From assembly GCA_024637155.1 (NCBI GenBank), contig JAGXFR010000028.1, positions 1 to 64,000 on the forward strand: 64,000 nt of DNA. The letters run 5' to 3'. This stretch comes from Burkholderiaceae bacterium. Its GTDB lineage: Bacteria; Pseudomonadota; Gammaproteobacteria; Burkholderiales; Burkholderiaceae_E. Shown piece by piece: positions 12,631 to 21,945 of this stretch (positions are counted from its first letter, which is position 1; each line of letters begins with the position of its first letter). Under the pieces are notes generated by a model. That model was not told where the DNA came from and made no database searches. It saw only the letters and a program-made list of their open reading frames with translations. A program made the translations under genes and the position numbers.

Positions 12631-13980
12631 ATGGACAGCACCGTGCAAGAACCGGCGAGTTCCCAGACCCTGAACCTCGACCCGTACTGGATGCCGTTCA
12701 CGGCAAACCGGCATTTCAAGCGCAACCCGACGATCCTCGTGTCGGCAAAGGGGGCGTACTTCCGCATGTCCGACGGGACGGAACTCTTCGACTGTCTGAG
12801 CGGCTTGTGGTGCTGCCCGCTGGGACACGCCCAGCCGAAGATCGTCGAGGCGGTCCGGCGCCAGGCCGAGACGCTCGACTATTGCACCGCCTTCGGGCTG
12901 GGCAACCCGGCGACCTTCCGGCTCGCCGAGCGGGTCGCCAACCTGGCCCCGGCGGGGCTGGATCACGTGTTCTTCACCAACTCCGGCTCCGAGTCGGTCG
13001 ACACGGCGCTCAAGATCGCGATCGCCTATCACCGCGCCTGCGGCAACGCCACGCGCACCCGACTCATTGGGCGCGAGCGCGGTTACCACGGCGTGGGCAT
13101 CGGTGGCATCTCGGTCGGCGGCATGATGAACAACCGCAAGGCCTTCGCTGCGCTGATGGTTCCCGGCGTCGATCATCTGCCACACACCTGGGATCCGAGC
13201 CAGATGGCATTTTCCCGCGGCCAGCCCGCATGGGGCGCGCATCTCGCCGACGAACTGCAGCGCTTGGTCGGGCTGCACGACGCCTCCACGATTGCCGCGG
13301 TCATCGTCGAACCGATGCAGGGCTCGACCGGCGTGATCGTCCCGCCCGTCGGCTATCTGCAGAAACTGCGCGAGATCTGCACCAAGCACGGCATCCTGCT
13401 GATCTTCGACGAAGTGATCACGGGCTTCGGGCGGATGGGGACCAACTTTGGTGCGGATCGCTTCGGCGTCGTGCCCGACCTGCTCTGCTTCGCCAAGGGG
13501 ATCACCAACGGCGTGATCCCGATGGGCGGGGTGATCGCCTCGGGCGAGATTTACCAGGCCTTCATGGCGGGACCCGAGCGCGCCGTCGAGTTGTTCCACG
13601 GCTATACCTATTCCGGCCACCCAATGGCCGCGGCTGCGGGCCACGCGGCGCTCGACATCCTGGAGCAGGAGGGAATGTTCGATCGCGCGCGCGCGCTCGA
13701 GCCGGTGCTCGAGGATGCCATGCACGCGCTGCAGGGCGAGTCGGGGGTAATCGACATCCGCAACATCGGACTCGCGGCGGCGGTGGACCTGGAGCCGGTC
13801 CCCGGGCAACCCGGGCTGCGGGCGTCAACGGTCTGGGAAAACGGCATCCGCGAAGGCCTGCTGTTGCGTTACACGGGCGACACGATCGCGGTGGGCCCGC
13901 CCTTTATTTCGACTCCCGAAGAAATCGGGCGCATGGCCGAGGGCCTGCGCAAGGCCATCCGCGCCGCGTTCCAGGGCTGA
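12631..13980 (+). CDS. Omega-amino acid (beta-alanine):pyruvate aminotransferase
   Basis: Class III PLP-dependent aminotransferase of 449 aa. It is closest in pattern to beta-alanine:pyruvate transaminases, which form malonate semialdehyde and L-alanine. The sequence shows the N-terminal [12 protein letters not shown] signature, [28 protein letters not shown] for phosphate binding, [14 protein letters not shown] with the PLP-binding Asp, and the Schiff-base lysine at about 289 in CFAKGITNG. It is followed 82 nt later by the semialdehyde dehydrogenase gene and preceded by ald. Substrate choice is inferred from these signatures and neighbours. Confidence 0.93.
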   Translation: MDSTVQEPASSQTLNLDPYWMPFTANRHFKRNPTILVSAKGAYFRMSDGTELFDCLSGLWCCPLGHAQPKIVEAVRRQAETLDYCTAFGLGNPATFRLAERVANLAPAGLDHVFFTNSGSESVDTALKIAIAYHRACGNATRTRLIGRERGYHGVGIGGISVGGMMNNRKAFAALMVPGVDHLPHTWDPSQMAFSRGQPAWGAHLADELQRLVGLHDASTIAAVIVEPMQGSTGVIVPPVGYLQKLREICTKHGILLIFDEVITGFGRMGTNFGADRFGVVPDLLCFAKGITNGVIPMGGVIASGEIYQAFMAGPERAVELFHGYTYSGHPMAAAAGHAALDILEQEGMFDRARALEPVLEDAMHALQGESGVIDIRNIGLAAAVDLEPVPGQPGLRASTVWENGIREGLLLRYTGDTIAVGPPFISTPEEIGRMAEGLRKAIRAAFQG

Positions 13981-14062
13981 GGGCAGCCGGGCGCGTCGCC
14001 GCGCCCGCTCTTCGGGAAAGCAACCGGGCGGCGCTGCCGGCCACCGAACAGGAAGACAAGAA

Positions 14063-15562
14063 ATGAGTCGCTACGAAGTCACCCACTACATCGCCGGCCA
14101 GCGGATTCCCACCAGCTCGGGGAACCATTGCGACATCTACAATCCCGCCAAGGGCGAGGTCGCCGGTCGGCTCCATCTGGCCAACCAGGTCGAGGTGGAC
14201 GCTGCCGTGGCGGCGGCGGCAACTGCCTTTCCGGCCTGGTCGCAGCAACCCCCGCTGCTGCGCGCGCGGGTGATGTTCCGCTTTCTCGCGCTCCTTCAGG
14301 AGAAGCGGGAAGAACTCGCCGAGCACCTCGTGCGCGAGCACGGCAAGGTGTTGCCGGATGCGCTCGGTGAGGTGGCCCGCGGCATCGACGTGGTCGAGTT
14401 CGCCACCGGTATCCCGCAACTTCTCAAGGGCGAATACACCGAGCAGGTGTCACGCGGCATGGACGCGTGGTCGATGCGCCAGCCGCTGGGCGTGTGCGTC
14501 GGAATCACGCCGTTCAACTTCCCGGCGATGGTGCCGATGTGGATGTACCCGATCGCCATCGCCTGCGGCAACAGCTTCGTGCTGAAGCCCTCGGAGCGGG
14601 ATCCGTCGGCCAGCCTGCTGATGGCCGACCTGCTCAAGGAAGCGGGCCTGCCCGACGGCGTCTTCAACGTCGTGCAGGGCGACAAGCTCGCGGTCGACGC
14701 GTTGCTCGTGCACCCCGATGTGGCGGCGGTGAGTTTCGTCGGTTCAACGGCCGTGGCGCAGCACATCTACTCGACCGGGACGGCCCACGGCAAGCGCGTG
14801 CAGGCGCTCGGGGGCGCCAAGAACCACATGGTGGTCATGCCCGACGCCGACATGGAGCAGGCGGTGGACGCGCTGATCGGCGCGGCCTACGGTTCCGCCG
14901 GCGAGCGCTGCATGGCGATTTCGGTGGCGGTGGCGGTGGGCGACATTGCCGATGCGCTGGTCGAGAACCTCGCCGCGCGCGCACGCAAACTGCGCATCGG
15001 CGAAGGCCATCAGGACGGCGTCGAGATGGGGCCGATCGTCACGGGCGTGGCGCGCGATCGCATCGAGATGCTGATCGGCAAGGGAGTCGAGGAGGGCGCG
15101 ACGCTCGTCGTCGACGGCCGCAAGACCAAGGTGCCCGGTTTCGAGAAGGGCTTCTTCACGGGCGGGTCGCTCTTCGATCATGTCACCCCGGCGATGACGA
15201 TTTACCGTGAGGAAATCTTCGGCCCCGTGCTCTGCGTGGTGCGCGTGCCCGATCTCGCGGCCGCGGTGCAGCTGGTCGATGGCCACGAATACGGCAACGG
15301 CGTGGCGATTTTCACGCGCGACGGTGGCGTGGCGCGCGAGTTCGTGCGCAACATTCAGGTCGGCATGGTCGGCGTCAATGTGCCGATTCCGGTGCCGATG
15401 GCGTTCAACAGCTTTGGCGGCTGGAAGCGCAGCCTGTTCGGCGACCAGCATGCCTACGGCCCCGAGGGAGTGCGCTTCTACACGCGCCACAAGGCGGTGA
15501 TGCAGCGCTGGCCCGACAGCATCGCCAAGGGCGCCGAGTTCGCCTTCCCGCAGACGCACTGA
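14063..15562 (+). CDS. mmsA: Malonate/methylmalonate semialdehyde dehydrogenase (CoA-acylating)
   Basis: Aldehyde dehydrogenase family protein of 499 aa in the MmsA/IolA branch, which oxidises malonate or methylmalonate semialdehyde with CoA and NAD to acetyl- or propionyl-CoA plus CO2. The catalytic cysteine is residue 283 in [14 protein letters not shown]. Other marks are [39 protein letters not shown] and the MmsA-type ending region [21 protein letters not shown]. Downstream of the aminotransferase, it would dispose of the malonate semialdehyde formed from beta-alanine. A hairpin terminator follows. Confidence 0.95.
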   Translation: MSRYEVTHYIAGQRIPTSSGNHCDIYNPAKGEVAGRLHLANQVEVDAAVAAAATAFPAWSQQPPLLRARVMFRFLALLQEKREELAEHLVREHGKVLPDALGEVARGIDVVEFATGIPQLLKGEYTEQVSRGMDAWSMRQPLGVCVGITPFNFPAMVPMWMYPIAIACGNSFVLKPSERDPSASLLMADLLKEAGLPDGVFNVVQGDKLAVDALLVHPDVAAVSFVGSTAVAQHIYSTGTAHGKRVQALGGAKNHMVVMPDADMEQAVDALIGAAYGSAGERCMAISVAVAVGDIADALVENLAARARKLRIGEGHQDGVEMGPIVTGVARDRIEMLIGKGVEEGATLVVDGRKTKVPGFEKGFFTGGSLFDHVTPAMTIYREEIFGPVLCVVRVPDLAAAVQLVDGHEYGNGVAIFTRDGGVAREFVRNIQVGMVGVNVPIPVPMAFNSFGGWKRSLFGDQHAYGPEGVRFYTRHKAVMQRWPDSIAKGAEFAFPQTH

Positions 15563-15589
15563 GCAGTCCCGGGCGCGCCTCGGGCGGGG

Positions 15590-15608
15590 ACCCCGCGGCG
15601 CGGGGTTT
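15590..15608 (+). terminator. Terminator after mmsA
   Basis: Perfect 7-bp stem ACCCCGC/GCGGGGT with a 3-nt loop, followed by only a short T run, 28 nt after the mmsA stop. The rest of the 317-nt gap to the permease holds a -10 candidate at 15706 and nothing else recognisable. Confidence 0.5.
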
Positions 15609-15705
15609 CGCCTCGTCCACGCCCCGGCGGCGGTGACTCCCGGGGGCCGCGCGCCGAGGTGTTCCGCGCGCCCGGAAAAGCCCACAACGGGAACGCGGAA
15701 TCCCC

Positions 15706-15711
15706 TAGAAT
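15706..15711 (+). promoter_or_regulatory. Candidate -10 TAGAAT for the permease gene
   Basis: TAGAAT in GC-rich DNA, 169 nt upstream of the permease ATG, implying a long leader of about 160 nt. No clear -35 hexamer. The leader was scanned by eye for a riboswitch-like fold and none was recognised. Confidence 0.35.
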
Positions 15712-15879
15712 TGCGGCAGCCTTAACGGCACCCGTCGCAAGCCAACCGATCGACGATGGTGCCGTCCACGAAGAGGGGCGCCGGACCCCTGTCGATCCGG
15801 TCACCGGCCGCCTCGTCTGGAACCGCTGCGGGCGAACGGTCTTCCTGAAGAAAACAAGCAGATCAACAGGAGTGACAGA

Positions 15880-17130
15880 ATGACCGAAGTGAGTCGTTCG
15901 CTGCCCCGGCAGATGCTCGCCGGGGCGCAGATGCTGTTCGTCGCGTTCGGGGCGACCGTGCTGGTCCCGATCCTCACCGGACTCGACCCGGCGATGACGC
16001 TGCTGGGGGTCGGCATCGGAACGCTGCTGTTCCAGTGGATCACCGCGCGCAAGGTGCCGATCTTCCTCGGCTCCTCGTTCGCCTTCATCGGTGCGATCAT
16101 CCTGAGCATCAAGACTTACGGCCTGGCGGCGACGCTGCCCGCGATGGCCGCCACCAGCGTGATGTACTTCGTGCTGGCGATCATCGTCGCGAAGCGCGGC
16201 GCCGCCTTCGTGCACAAGTACGTGCCCCCGGTGGTCGTGGGCCCGGTGATCATGGTGATCGGGCTGGGGCTTGCCGCCGTGGCCGTGAACATGGCGATGG
16301 GCAAGAGCGGCGACGGCGCCATCGAGATCGTCCCCTACGGCACGGCGATGGTCGTGGCGGCGATCTCGCTGATCACGACAATGCTGGTGGCCACCCGCGC
16401 CAAGGGGCTGATGCGGGTGATTCCGATCATGGCCGGCGTGGTCGTCGGCTACCTCGTCTCGCTCGCGCTGGGACTGGTCGATTTCACGAAGGTGACCCAG
16501 GCCGTGTGGCTCGGCGTGCCGGCGTGGCCGGGCTGGGAGTTTCGCTGGGAGGCGATCCTCGTGATGCTGCCGGTGGCGATCGCGCCGGCGATCGAGCACG
16601 TCGGCGACATTCTCGCGGTCGGCAACGTCACCGGCAAGGACTTCGCCGAAGACCCCGGGCTGCATCGCACCCTGGCCGGTGACGGCGCTGCCGTGCTGGT
16701 CGCGGGCCTGCTCGGCGCACCCCCGGTCACCACGTACTCGGAAGTGACCGGGGCGGTGATGCTCACCCGCAACTACGATCCGAAGATCATGACCTGGGCA
16801 GCGGTGTTCGCCATCATCCTCGCCTTTGTCGCCAAGCTCGGCGCGGTGTTGCAGACCATCCCCGTGCCGGTGATGGGCGGGATCCTGCTGCTGCTCTTTG
16901 GCGCGATCGCCAGCGTCGGGATGAAGACGATGATCGACGCGAAGGTCGATCTGGGCGCGCCGCGCAACCTGATCATCGTTTCGGTAACCCTGGTGATCGG
17001 GATCGGCGGACTGGTGGTGGATGGCGGTGGGCTGAGCCTCAAGGGCGTCAGCCTGTGCGGGATCACGGCGATCCTGCTCAATCTGCTCCTGCCACGTGAG
17101 GCGAGCGCCGCGGCGGCCGCCGGCAAGTAG
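15880..17130 (+). CDS. Uracil/xanthine-type nucleobase permease (NCS2 family)
   Basis: Inner-membrane nucleobase:cation symporter-2 protein of 416 aa with about 14 hydrophobic segments. The family signature regions are visible: FLGSSFAFIGAI in the first repeat, and PAIEHVGDILAVGNVTGKDF followed by APPVTTYSEVTGAV in the second, containing the Glu residues used for substrate and proton binding. The HVGD and TTYSE pattern is nearer UraA (uracil) than the xanthine branch, but substrate assignment is uncertain. Placement after a beta-alanine degradation set fits pyrimidine use, since uracil catabolism yields beta-alanine. Confidence 0.9.
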   Translation: MTEVSRSLPRQMLAGAQMLFVAFGATVLVPILTGLDPAMTLLGVGIGTLLFQWITARKVPIFLGSSFAFIGAIILSIKTYGLAATLPAMAATSVMYFVLAIIVAKRGAAFVHKYVPPVVVGPVIMVIGLGLAAVAVNMAMGKSGDGAIEIVPYGTAMVVAAISLITTMLVATRAKGLMRVIPIMAGVVVGYLVSLALGLVDFTKVTQAVWLGVPAWPGWEFRWEAILVMLPVAIAPAIEHVGDILAVGNVTGKDFAEDPGLHRTLAGDGAAVLVAGLLGAPPVTTYSEVTGAVMLTRNYDPKIMTWAAVFAIILAFVAKLGAVLQTIPVPVMGGILLLLFGAIASVGMKTMIDAKVDLGAPRNLIIVSVTLVIGIGGLVVDGGGLSLKGVSLCGITAILLNLLLPREASAAAAAGK

Positions 17131-17152
17131 TCGTCTCCCTTCGGGAGGACTC

Positions 17153-17180
17153 GCGGGGGCGCACGCAAGTGCGCCCCCGC
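17153..17180 (+). terminator. Strong bidirectional hairpin between convergent genes
   Basis: Perfect 12-bp stem GCGGGGGCGCAC/GTGCGCCCCCGC closed by a GCAA tetraloop. It lies between the permease stop and the stop of the minus-strand MscS-type gene, so it can end both transcripts. Confidence 0.7.
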
Positions 17181-17234
17181 TTCACATGGCGACCCGCACG
17201 CCGGCACGACACAGCGGGTTCATCGGCTGGCGCG

Positions 17235-18695
17235 CTATTTCTCGCGGCGCAGTTTCGAGAGCCAGTAGTCGAGCAACTTGCCCGCGGCTTCGCGGCCGCC
17301 CAGTCCGAACGACAGGGCGACGGCGACGGCCACCGCGCCGAGCGTCAGGCCGAACGCCAGGTCGACGATCGTGTCGGCGATGCCCATCGCACGCAGCCCC
17401 ATGGCGACCACCAGCCCGACGATGACGACGCGCACCAGTCCGGAGAGCCAGTTCGAGCCGCTCCGATCGCCCTTCTTGACCGCGTCGGAGACCAGATTCG
17501 CGAGCCAGAACCCGACCAGCAGGATCAGGGCGCCGAGCAGCACATCCGCGCCGAAGCGGATGAAGTTGGTGACCAGATCGCGCACCTGCCCAAAGTCGAG
17601 CCGGTTTGCCGACTCGACTACCGCGAAGAGCATCGCGAAGAGCATCACCAGGCGCCCCACCACTTCGGAGAGCTTGATTTCGCCGAACACCTGCTGCACG
17701 CCGACCTTCTCGGGGAGCGCGTCGACGCCGATGCCCGCCAGCAGGGTGCTGACCAGCGCGGCGACGAAGCGCGCGACATAGAAGGTGATCGCCAGGATCA
17801 GGGCGGCGGCCAGCACATGCGGCAGCGACTCGACCAGATCGTTGAGCAGGTTGGTGGCCGGACCTGAAATCGCCTCGATGCGCAGCGCGTCCAGCGCCGA
17901 AATCAGCGCCGGCACGAAGATCAGCAGAAAGACCACCGTCCCCGCCACCTGGGGAAGGTTCATCTGATCGCTGATCCCCAGGCTCTGGGCCGCCGACTGG
18001 AATCGCGTGGCCTGCAGCAGGTTGACCACGATGCCGCGCACGATGCGCGCGACGAAGTAGCCGACGATGCCGATCACCGCCGCGCCGAACAGGTTGGGCA
18101 GGAACGCGAGCAGCGTCGCGACCAGCGTTTCCACCGGTCCCAGCAGCCCCTGCAGGTTGAGCGCCGCCAGCACGAGCGGCAGGAAGAGCAGCAGGATCAC
18201 CCAGTAGGCGACCTGTCCGATGCTGTCGCTCAGCGGCGCGGTTCCCGCCGCCGTGCTCAGCTTCTCGTCGAGGGTGGTCTTGGCCAGAACGCGGCCGAGC
18301 GCCGCGCGCACCAGCACCGCAAGCAGCCAGCCGACGACCGCCAGCGCCAGCCCGGCGCCAAGACGCGGCAGGTAGGCGAGAACCTCGTTGATCAGGTTGG
18401 CGAATGGCGCCGAGACCACCTGCAGGTCGAGGCTGTTGAACGCCGCCACCAGCGCGATCAGCAGGATGAACCAGAAAATCAGCCGCGAAAGCCCCAGTTC
18501 GAGCCGGGTCGGCTGGCCCAGGAGCGTCTCGAATTTCTGGTCGATCCCGAAGGCCGACAGGATCCGGCGCACGGCCGCGGCCGCGACCAGCGCCACCACC
18601 CAGCCCGCAAGCAGCAACAGCACGGCACCCATGATCGCCGGCACCTCTCCGCCGAGCGAACGCTGCAACGATGCGAAAAATCCCTGCGGATCCAT
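17235..18695 (-). CDS. MscS-type protein made of repeated TM-helix units
   Basis: Integral membrane protein of 486 aa with about ten to eleven hydrophobic helices. It is built from about five repeats of 80-90 residues. Each has a pore-helix-like segment (for example LPRLGAGLALAVVGWLLA at 109-126, LPNLFGAAVIGIVGYFVA at 199-216, LPHVLAAALILAITFYVA at 291-308) followed by a second helix ending in a Leu/Asn-Leu motif. This matches the conserved TM-helix repeat (PF05552) found in mechanosensitive-channel relatives. The C-terminus has LSFGLGGREAAG as in MscS, but the MscS beta domain is absent. ATG 18695 follows CAGGAGGAAGAACC; a longer frame to 18824 looks non-coding. An osmotic role is an inference. 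Confidence 0.85.
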   Translation of the reverse strand: MDPQGFFASLQRSLGGEVPAIMGAVLLLLAGWVVALVAAAAVRRILSAFGIDQKFETLLGQPTRLELGLSRLIFWFILLIALVAAFNSLDLQVVSAPFANLINEVLAYLPRLGAGLALAVVGWLLAVLVRAALGRVLAKTTLDEKLSTAAGTAPLSDSIGQVAYWVILLLFLPLVLAALNLQGLLGPVETLVATLLAFLPNLFGAAVIGIVGYFVARIVRGIVVNLLQATRFQSAAQSLGISDQMNLPQVAGTVVFLLIFVPALISALDALRIEAISGPATNLLNDLVESLPHVLAAALILAITFYVARFVAALVSTLLAGIGVDALPEKVGVQQVFGEIKLSEVVGRLVMLFAMLFAVVESANRLDFGQVRDLVTNFIRFGADVLLGALILLVGFWLANLVSDAVKKGDRSGSNWLSGLVRVVIVGLVVAMGLRAMGIADTIVDLAFGLTLGAVAVAVALSFGLGGREAAGKLLDYWLSKLRREK

Positions 18696-18813
18696 GGTTC
18701 TTCCTCCTGGGTCACGCCTGTGCCCGTCTGGCACTGGTCTGCACCGCCTAATGTAGTGCCAGCGTCGGAGGATTGCCAGCTTTGAGCGGCCCGGCGCACC
18801 GCAGCGCACCAAT

Positions 18814-18823
18814 AGAACGTTCA
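18814..18823 (+). promoter_or_regulatory. Candidate TetR operator, distal half-conserved copy
   Basis: AGAACGTTCA shares the central eight bases GAACGTTC with the perfect palindrome at 19564. It lies in the 234-nt gap between the MscS-type gene and tetR, closer to the MscS-type gene. Confidence 0.35.
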
Positions 18824-18855
18824 CTCTAAAACGCCCTCTCCAGCCGGCGCCCGCC

Positions 18856-18884
18856 TTGACAAGCGGGGCTCCGGCAAATAATAG
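18856..18884 (+). promoter_or_regulatory. Sigma-70 promoter of tetR
   Basis: Perfect -35 TTGACA (18856-18861), a 17-bp spacer and TAATAG (18879-18884). Transcription would begin near 18891, inside the palindrome at 18887-18896, which would suit autorepression. Confidence 0.6.
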
Positions 18885-18886
18885 TA

Positions 18887-18896
18887 CGACCGTTCG
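18887..18896 (+). promoter_or_regulatory. Candidate TetR operator at the tetR start site
   Basis: CGACCGTTCG differs by one base from the perfect palindrome CGAACGTTCG found after tetR. It directly follows the -10 element, a typical repressor position. Confidence 0.5.
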
Positions 18897-18929
18897 AAAT
18901 TAATAAATCATTCTGGAGACGCTCGAACC

Positions 18930-19556
18930 GTGCGCAAGGGTGAACAGACGCGCGCCGCGATCATTGACGCTGCGCTTGAACTCGCGGCCCGCCAGGGCCT
19001 CGAAGGACTGACCATCGGCTCGCTGGCCGAGCGGATGCGCATGTCCAAGAGCGGAGTGTTCGCTCACTTCGGGTCGCGCGAGGATCTGCAGATCGCCGTG
19101 CTCAAGGAATACGAGCGCCGTTTCGTCGATGAGGTGCTCGTGCCCAGTCTGCGCGAGCGCCGCGGGATGGCCCGCCTGGGGGCGATCTTCTCGCGCTGGC
19201 TCGAGCGCACCACCGTCGAGGCCGCGCAGGGCTGCATCTGGATTTCGGGGGCGGCCGAGTATGACGATCGCCCCGGCGCGGTGCGCGACGAACTGGTCGC
19301 GATGGTGCGTTCCTGGCATCGTGAACTCGCGCGCGCCGTGCAGCAGGCGCTCGACGCCGGCGAACTGCAGCCGGACGCCGACATCTCGGAACTGATTTTC
19401 GAGCTGTACGGTGTGATTCTGGTGCTGCACCACGACGTGCGCCTGCTGCAGAACCCGGGCGCGATCGACCGGGCTCGACGCGCCTTCGAGCGAATCATTC
19501 ACGCGCGCCAGGGCGCATCCGTACCGGCGCCGCACGCAGCGGCCGTCGATCCCTGA
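18930..19556 (+). CDS. TetR-family regulator, probably of the fatty-acid oxidation operon
   Basis: TetR-type transcription factor of 208 aa. The N-terminal helix-turn-helix lies about residues 20-50 (GLEGLTIGSLAERMRMSKSGVFAHF), with the YerO/PsrA-like ending FGSREDLQIAVL. The C-terminal ligand domain begins near 75. GTG 18930 is the start. It lies 73 nt upstream of an acyl-CoA dehydrogenase gene, and near-identical palindromes flank it on both sides, so repression relieved by an acyl-CoA or fatty-acid ligand is likely. The ligand is inferred only from the neighbouring genes. Confidence 0.9.
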   Translation: MRKGEQTRAAIIDAALELAARQGLEGLTIGSLAERMRMSKSGVFAHFGSREDLQIAVLKEYERRFVDEVLVPSLRERRGMARLGAIFSRWLERTTVEAAQGCIWISGAAEYDDRPGAVRDELVAMVRSWHRELARAVQQALDAGELQPDADISELIFELYGVILVLHHDVRLLQNPGAIDRARRAFERIIHARQGASVPAPHAAAVDP

Positions 19557-19563
19557 AAACGAA

Positions 19564-19573
19564 CGAACGTTCG
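19564..19573 (+). promoter_or_regulatory. Candidate TetR operator upstream of the beta-oxidation operon
   Basis: Perfect 10-bp palindrome CGAACGTTCG, 8 nt after the tetR stop and about 57 nt before the acyl-CoA dehydrogenase ATG. Related sites are at 18887 and 18814. Confidence 0.55.
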
Positions 19574-19629
19574 AACCATTTCCGTAGCGCCGATTTCCCT
19601 TACCTATCCAGCATTCGAAGGAGCCCGCC

Positions 19630-21417
19630 ATGCCGCAATTCCTGCCCCCGTACCGGGATATCCAGTTCGTCTTGCACGAACTGCTCGAGGTCGAAACCCG
19701 CCTCGGTGCGCTCGAGCGCCACGCAGAAGTGAACCGGGAACTGATCGACCAGGTCGTGGAAGAAGCCGGGAAGTTCTGCTCCGAGGTGCTGGCGCCGACC
19801 AATCTCAGCGGTGACCACGAGGGATGCCGGTACGCCGGCGACGGCGTGGTCACGACGCCCGTGGGCTTCAAGGCGGCGTGGGAGCAGTTCCGTGACGCCG
19901 GCTGGCCTTCGCTGTCATGCCACACGGAGTACGGTGGACAGGGCCTGCCGCACGTCGTGCAGACCGTGGTCCAGGAGATGCTCAACTCCGCGAATCTCGC
20001 CTGGACGATGTACCCGGGGCTCACGCACGGCGCCTACGCCTGCCTGTTCCACTACGGCACCCCGGAACTGCAGCAACTCTACCTGCCGCGCCTGGTGTCG
20101 GGCGACTGGATGGGCACGATGTGCCTGACCGAGCCCCACGCGGGCACCGACCTCGGCTTGTTGCGCAGCCGCGCCGAACCGCAGGCCGACGGCAGCTACG
20201 CGATCAGCGGCACCAAGATCTTCATTTCGGCGGGGGAGCATGATCTCTCCGAGAACATCGTCCAGCTCGTTCTCGCGCGCCTGCCCGACGCCCCGGAGGG
20301 GGTGCGCGGGATCTCGCTCTTCGTCGTGCCCAAGTTCATCCCCAACGCCGACGGATCGCTGGGTGCGCGCAACGGCTACCAGTGCGCGCGGATCGAGGAA
20401 AAGATGGGCATCCACGGCAACTCCACGTGCGTGCTCGATTTCGAGGGTGCCAGCGGGTGGCTCGTGGGCGAGCCCAACAAGGGCCTGAACGCGATGTTCC
20501 TGATGATGAACGCAGCGCGGCTCGGCGTGGCGCTGCAGGGGCTGGGCCTCACCGAGGTCGCCTACCAGAACTCGGCGACGTACGCGAAGGAGCGCCTGCA
20601 GGGACGGGCGCTGACCGGCCCGAAGAACCCGGAAGCGAGCGCCGACCCGATCATCGTCCACCCCGACGTGCGCCGGATGTTGCTCACGCAGCGCGCCTAC
20701 CTCGAGGGCTCGCGCGCCTTCGTCTACTGGACGGCGCTGATGATCGACGAACAGGAGTGCACGAGCGACGATGCGGTGCGGGCCGACCGTGCCGATCTGG
20801 TGGCGTTGGTGACGCCGGTTGCGAAGGCCTTCATCACCGACAACGCCTTTCTGACCACCAACCTCGGGTTGCAGGTCTTCGGCGGGTCCGGCTACATCCA
20901 GGAGACCGGCGTCGAGCAGTACGCGCGCGACGCCCGCATCACGATGATCTACGAGGGCACCAACGGCATTCAGGCGCTCGACCTGATCGGGCGCAAGATC
21001 CTGATGGATCAGGGTGCGAAGCTGCGCCGCTTCGGCGCGCTGGTGCGCGAACTCGTCGAATCGGAAGGCACGAACGAGGAAATGGCCGAGTTCATCAACC
21101 CGCTGGCCGAACTGGGCGGCAAGGTCGAGAAGCTGACGATGGAAATCGGCATGAAGGCGCTGCAGAATCCGGATGAGGCGGGCGCGGCGTCGGTCGACTA
21201 CCTGCGCGTGATCGGCCACTTCGTACTTTCCTATTTCTGGGCGAAGATGGCAAAGGTCGCACTGGACAAAGCGGATTCCGGCGACCCGTTCTATACGGCC
21301 AAGCTGGCCACGGCGCGCTTCTACTTCGCGCGGGTCTACCCCGAGACCGCGGGATTGATCCGTACGACCCGTGCCGGCGCGGCGACGCTGATGGTCCTCG
21401 ACGAAAACCTCTTCTGA
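19630..21417 (+). CDS. Acyl-CoA dehydrogenase (long 595-aa type)
   Basis: FAD-dependent acyl-CoA dehydrogenase catalysing the first step of beta-oxidation. It is longer than the classical 380-aa enzymes; the extra C-terminal domain (about residues 460-595) is typical of the FadE12-like branch. Visible features are CLTEPHAGTDLG near 163 for FAD binding, the catalytic base Glu442 in ITMIYEGTNGIQALDL, and QVFGGSGYIQETGVEQ just before it. The N-terminal YRDIQFVLHELLEV segment is characteristic of the branch. It is the first enzyme gene of the TetR-linked operon and overlaps the next gene's upstream ATG by one base. Confidence 0.95.
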   Translation: MPQFLPPYRDIQFVLHELLEVETRLGALERHAEVNRELIDQVVEEAGKFCSEVLAPTNLSGDHEGCRYAGDGVVTTPVGFKAAWEQFRDAGWPSLSCHTEYGGQGLPHVVQTVVQEMLNSANLAWTMYPGLTHGAYACLFHYGTPELQQLYLPRLVSGDWMGTMCLTEPHAGTDLGLLRSRAEPQADGSYAISGTKIFISAGEHDLSENIVQLVLARLPDAPEGVRGISLFVVPKFIPNADGSLGARNGYQCARIEEKMGIHGNSTCVLDFEGASGWLVGEPNKGLNAMFLMMNAARLGVALQGLGLTEVAYQNSATYAKERLQGRALTGPKNPEASADPIIVHPDVRRMLLTQRAYLEGSRAFVYWTALMIDEQECTSDDAVRADRADLVALVTPVAKAFITDNAFLTTNLGLQVFGGSGYIQETGVEQYARDARITMIYEGTNGIQALDLIGRKILMDQGAKLRRFGALVRELVESEGTNEEMAEFINPLAELGGKVEKLTMEIGMKALQNPDEAGAASVDYLRVIGHFVLSYFWAKMAKVALDKADSGDPFYTAKLATARFYFARVYPETAGLIRTTRAGAATLMVLDENLF

Positions 21418-21428
21418 TGGAGAAGACC

Positions 21429-21914
21429 ATGACATTTTCCCCGCAGCGCAGCAGCCGGATTCGCGCCCTGCCGATCGCCGTCGCCACGGCGATCGCGCTG
21501 GCCGCCTGCGGCGCGCAGGCGCAGACAGCGGCCGCATCGAGCTCGTCCCCGGTCGGGCTGTGGAAAACGATCGACGACGACACGGGTCAGGCGAAATCGC
21601 TGGTGCGCATCGTTGAAGTCAACGGCGCGCTCAGCGGGCGCATCGAGAAGCTCCTCACCCCGGGCAAGGAAAGCCAGGTGTGCGACAAGTGCGAGGGCGC
21701 GCTCAAGGATCAGCCCGTGCTCGGGATGGAAATCCTGCAGGGGCTGCGCAAGGGCGATGGCGTCTGGGAAGGCGGGACGATTCTCGACCCGAACAACGGC
21801 AAGACCTACCGCAGTCAGCTCAAGCTCGTCGACGGCGGGAAGAAGATGGAACTGCGCGGCTACATCGGCATTCCATTGCTCGGGCGCAGCCAGAACTGGC
21901 TGCGCGAGCAGTAG
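21429..21914 (+). CDS. DUF2147 family exported protein
   Basis: Secreted or lipid-anchored protein of 161 aa. The N-terminus is a signal peptide (ALPIAVATAIALAACGAQAQ). It contains both a lipobox-like LAAC and an AQA-Q signal peptidase I site, so the mature form is unclear. The DUF2147 domain begins with PVGLWKTIDDDTGQAKSLVRI and includes CDKCEGALKDQPVLGMEIL and GGTILDPNNGKTYRS. Function unknown; in Burkholderiales the family recurs inside fatty-acid oxidation operons. ATG 21429 has GGAGA 6 nt upstream; ATG 21417, overlapping the preceding stop, is an alternative. Confidence 0.85.
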   Translation: MTFSPQRSSRIRALPIAVATAIALAACGAQAQTAAASSSSPVGLWKTIDDDTGQAKSLVRIVEVNGALSGRIEKLLTPGKESQVCDKCEGALKDQPVLGMEILQGLRKGDGVWEGGTILDPNNGKTYRSQLKLVDGGKKMELRGYIGIPLLGRSQNWLREQ

Positions 21915-21945
21915 GCGCGCGAATCAACGACAACGGAGGACGCAA

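Noticed and set aside
21417-21428. ATG 21417 as start of the DUF2147 gene
   Set aside because: It overlaps the preceding stop, but the ribosome-binding site GGAGA is placed for ATG 21429; retained only as an alternative.
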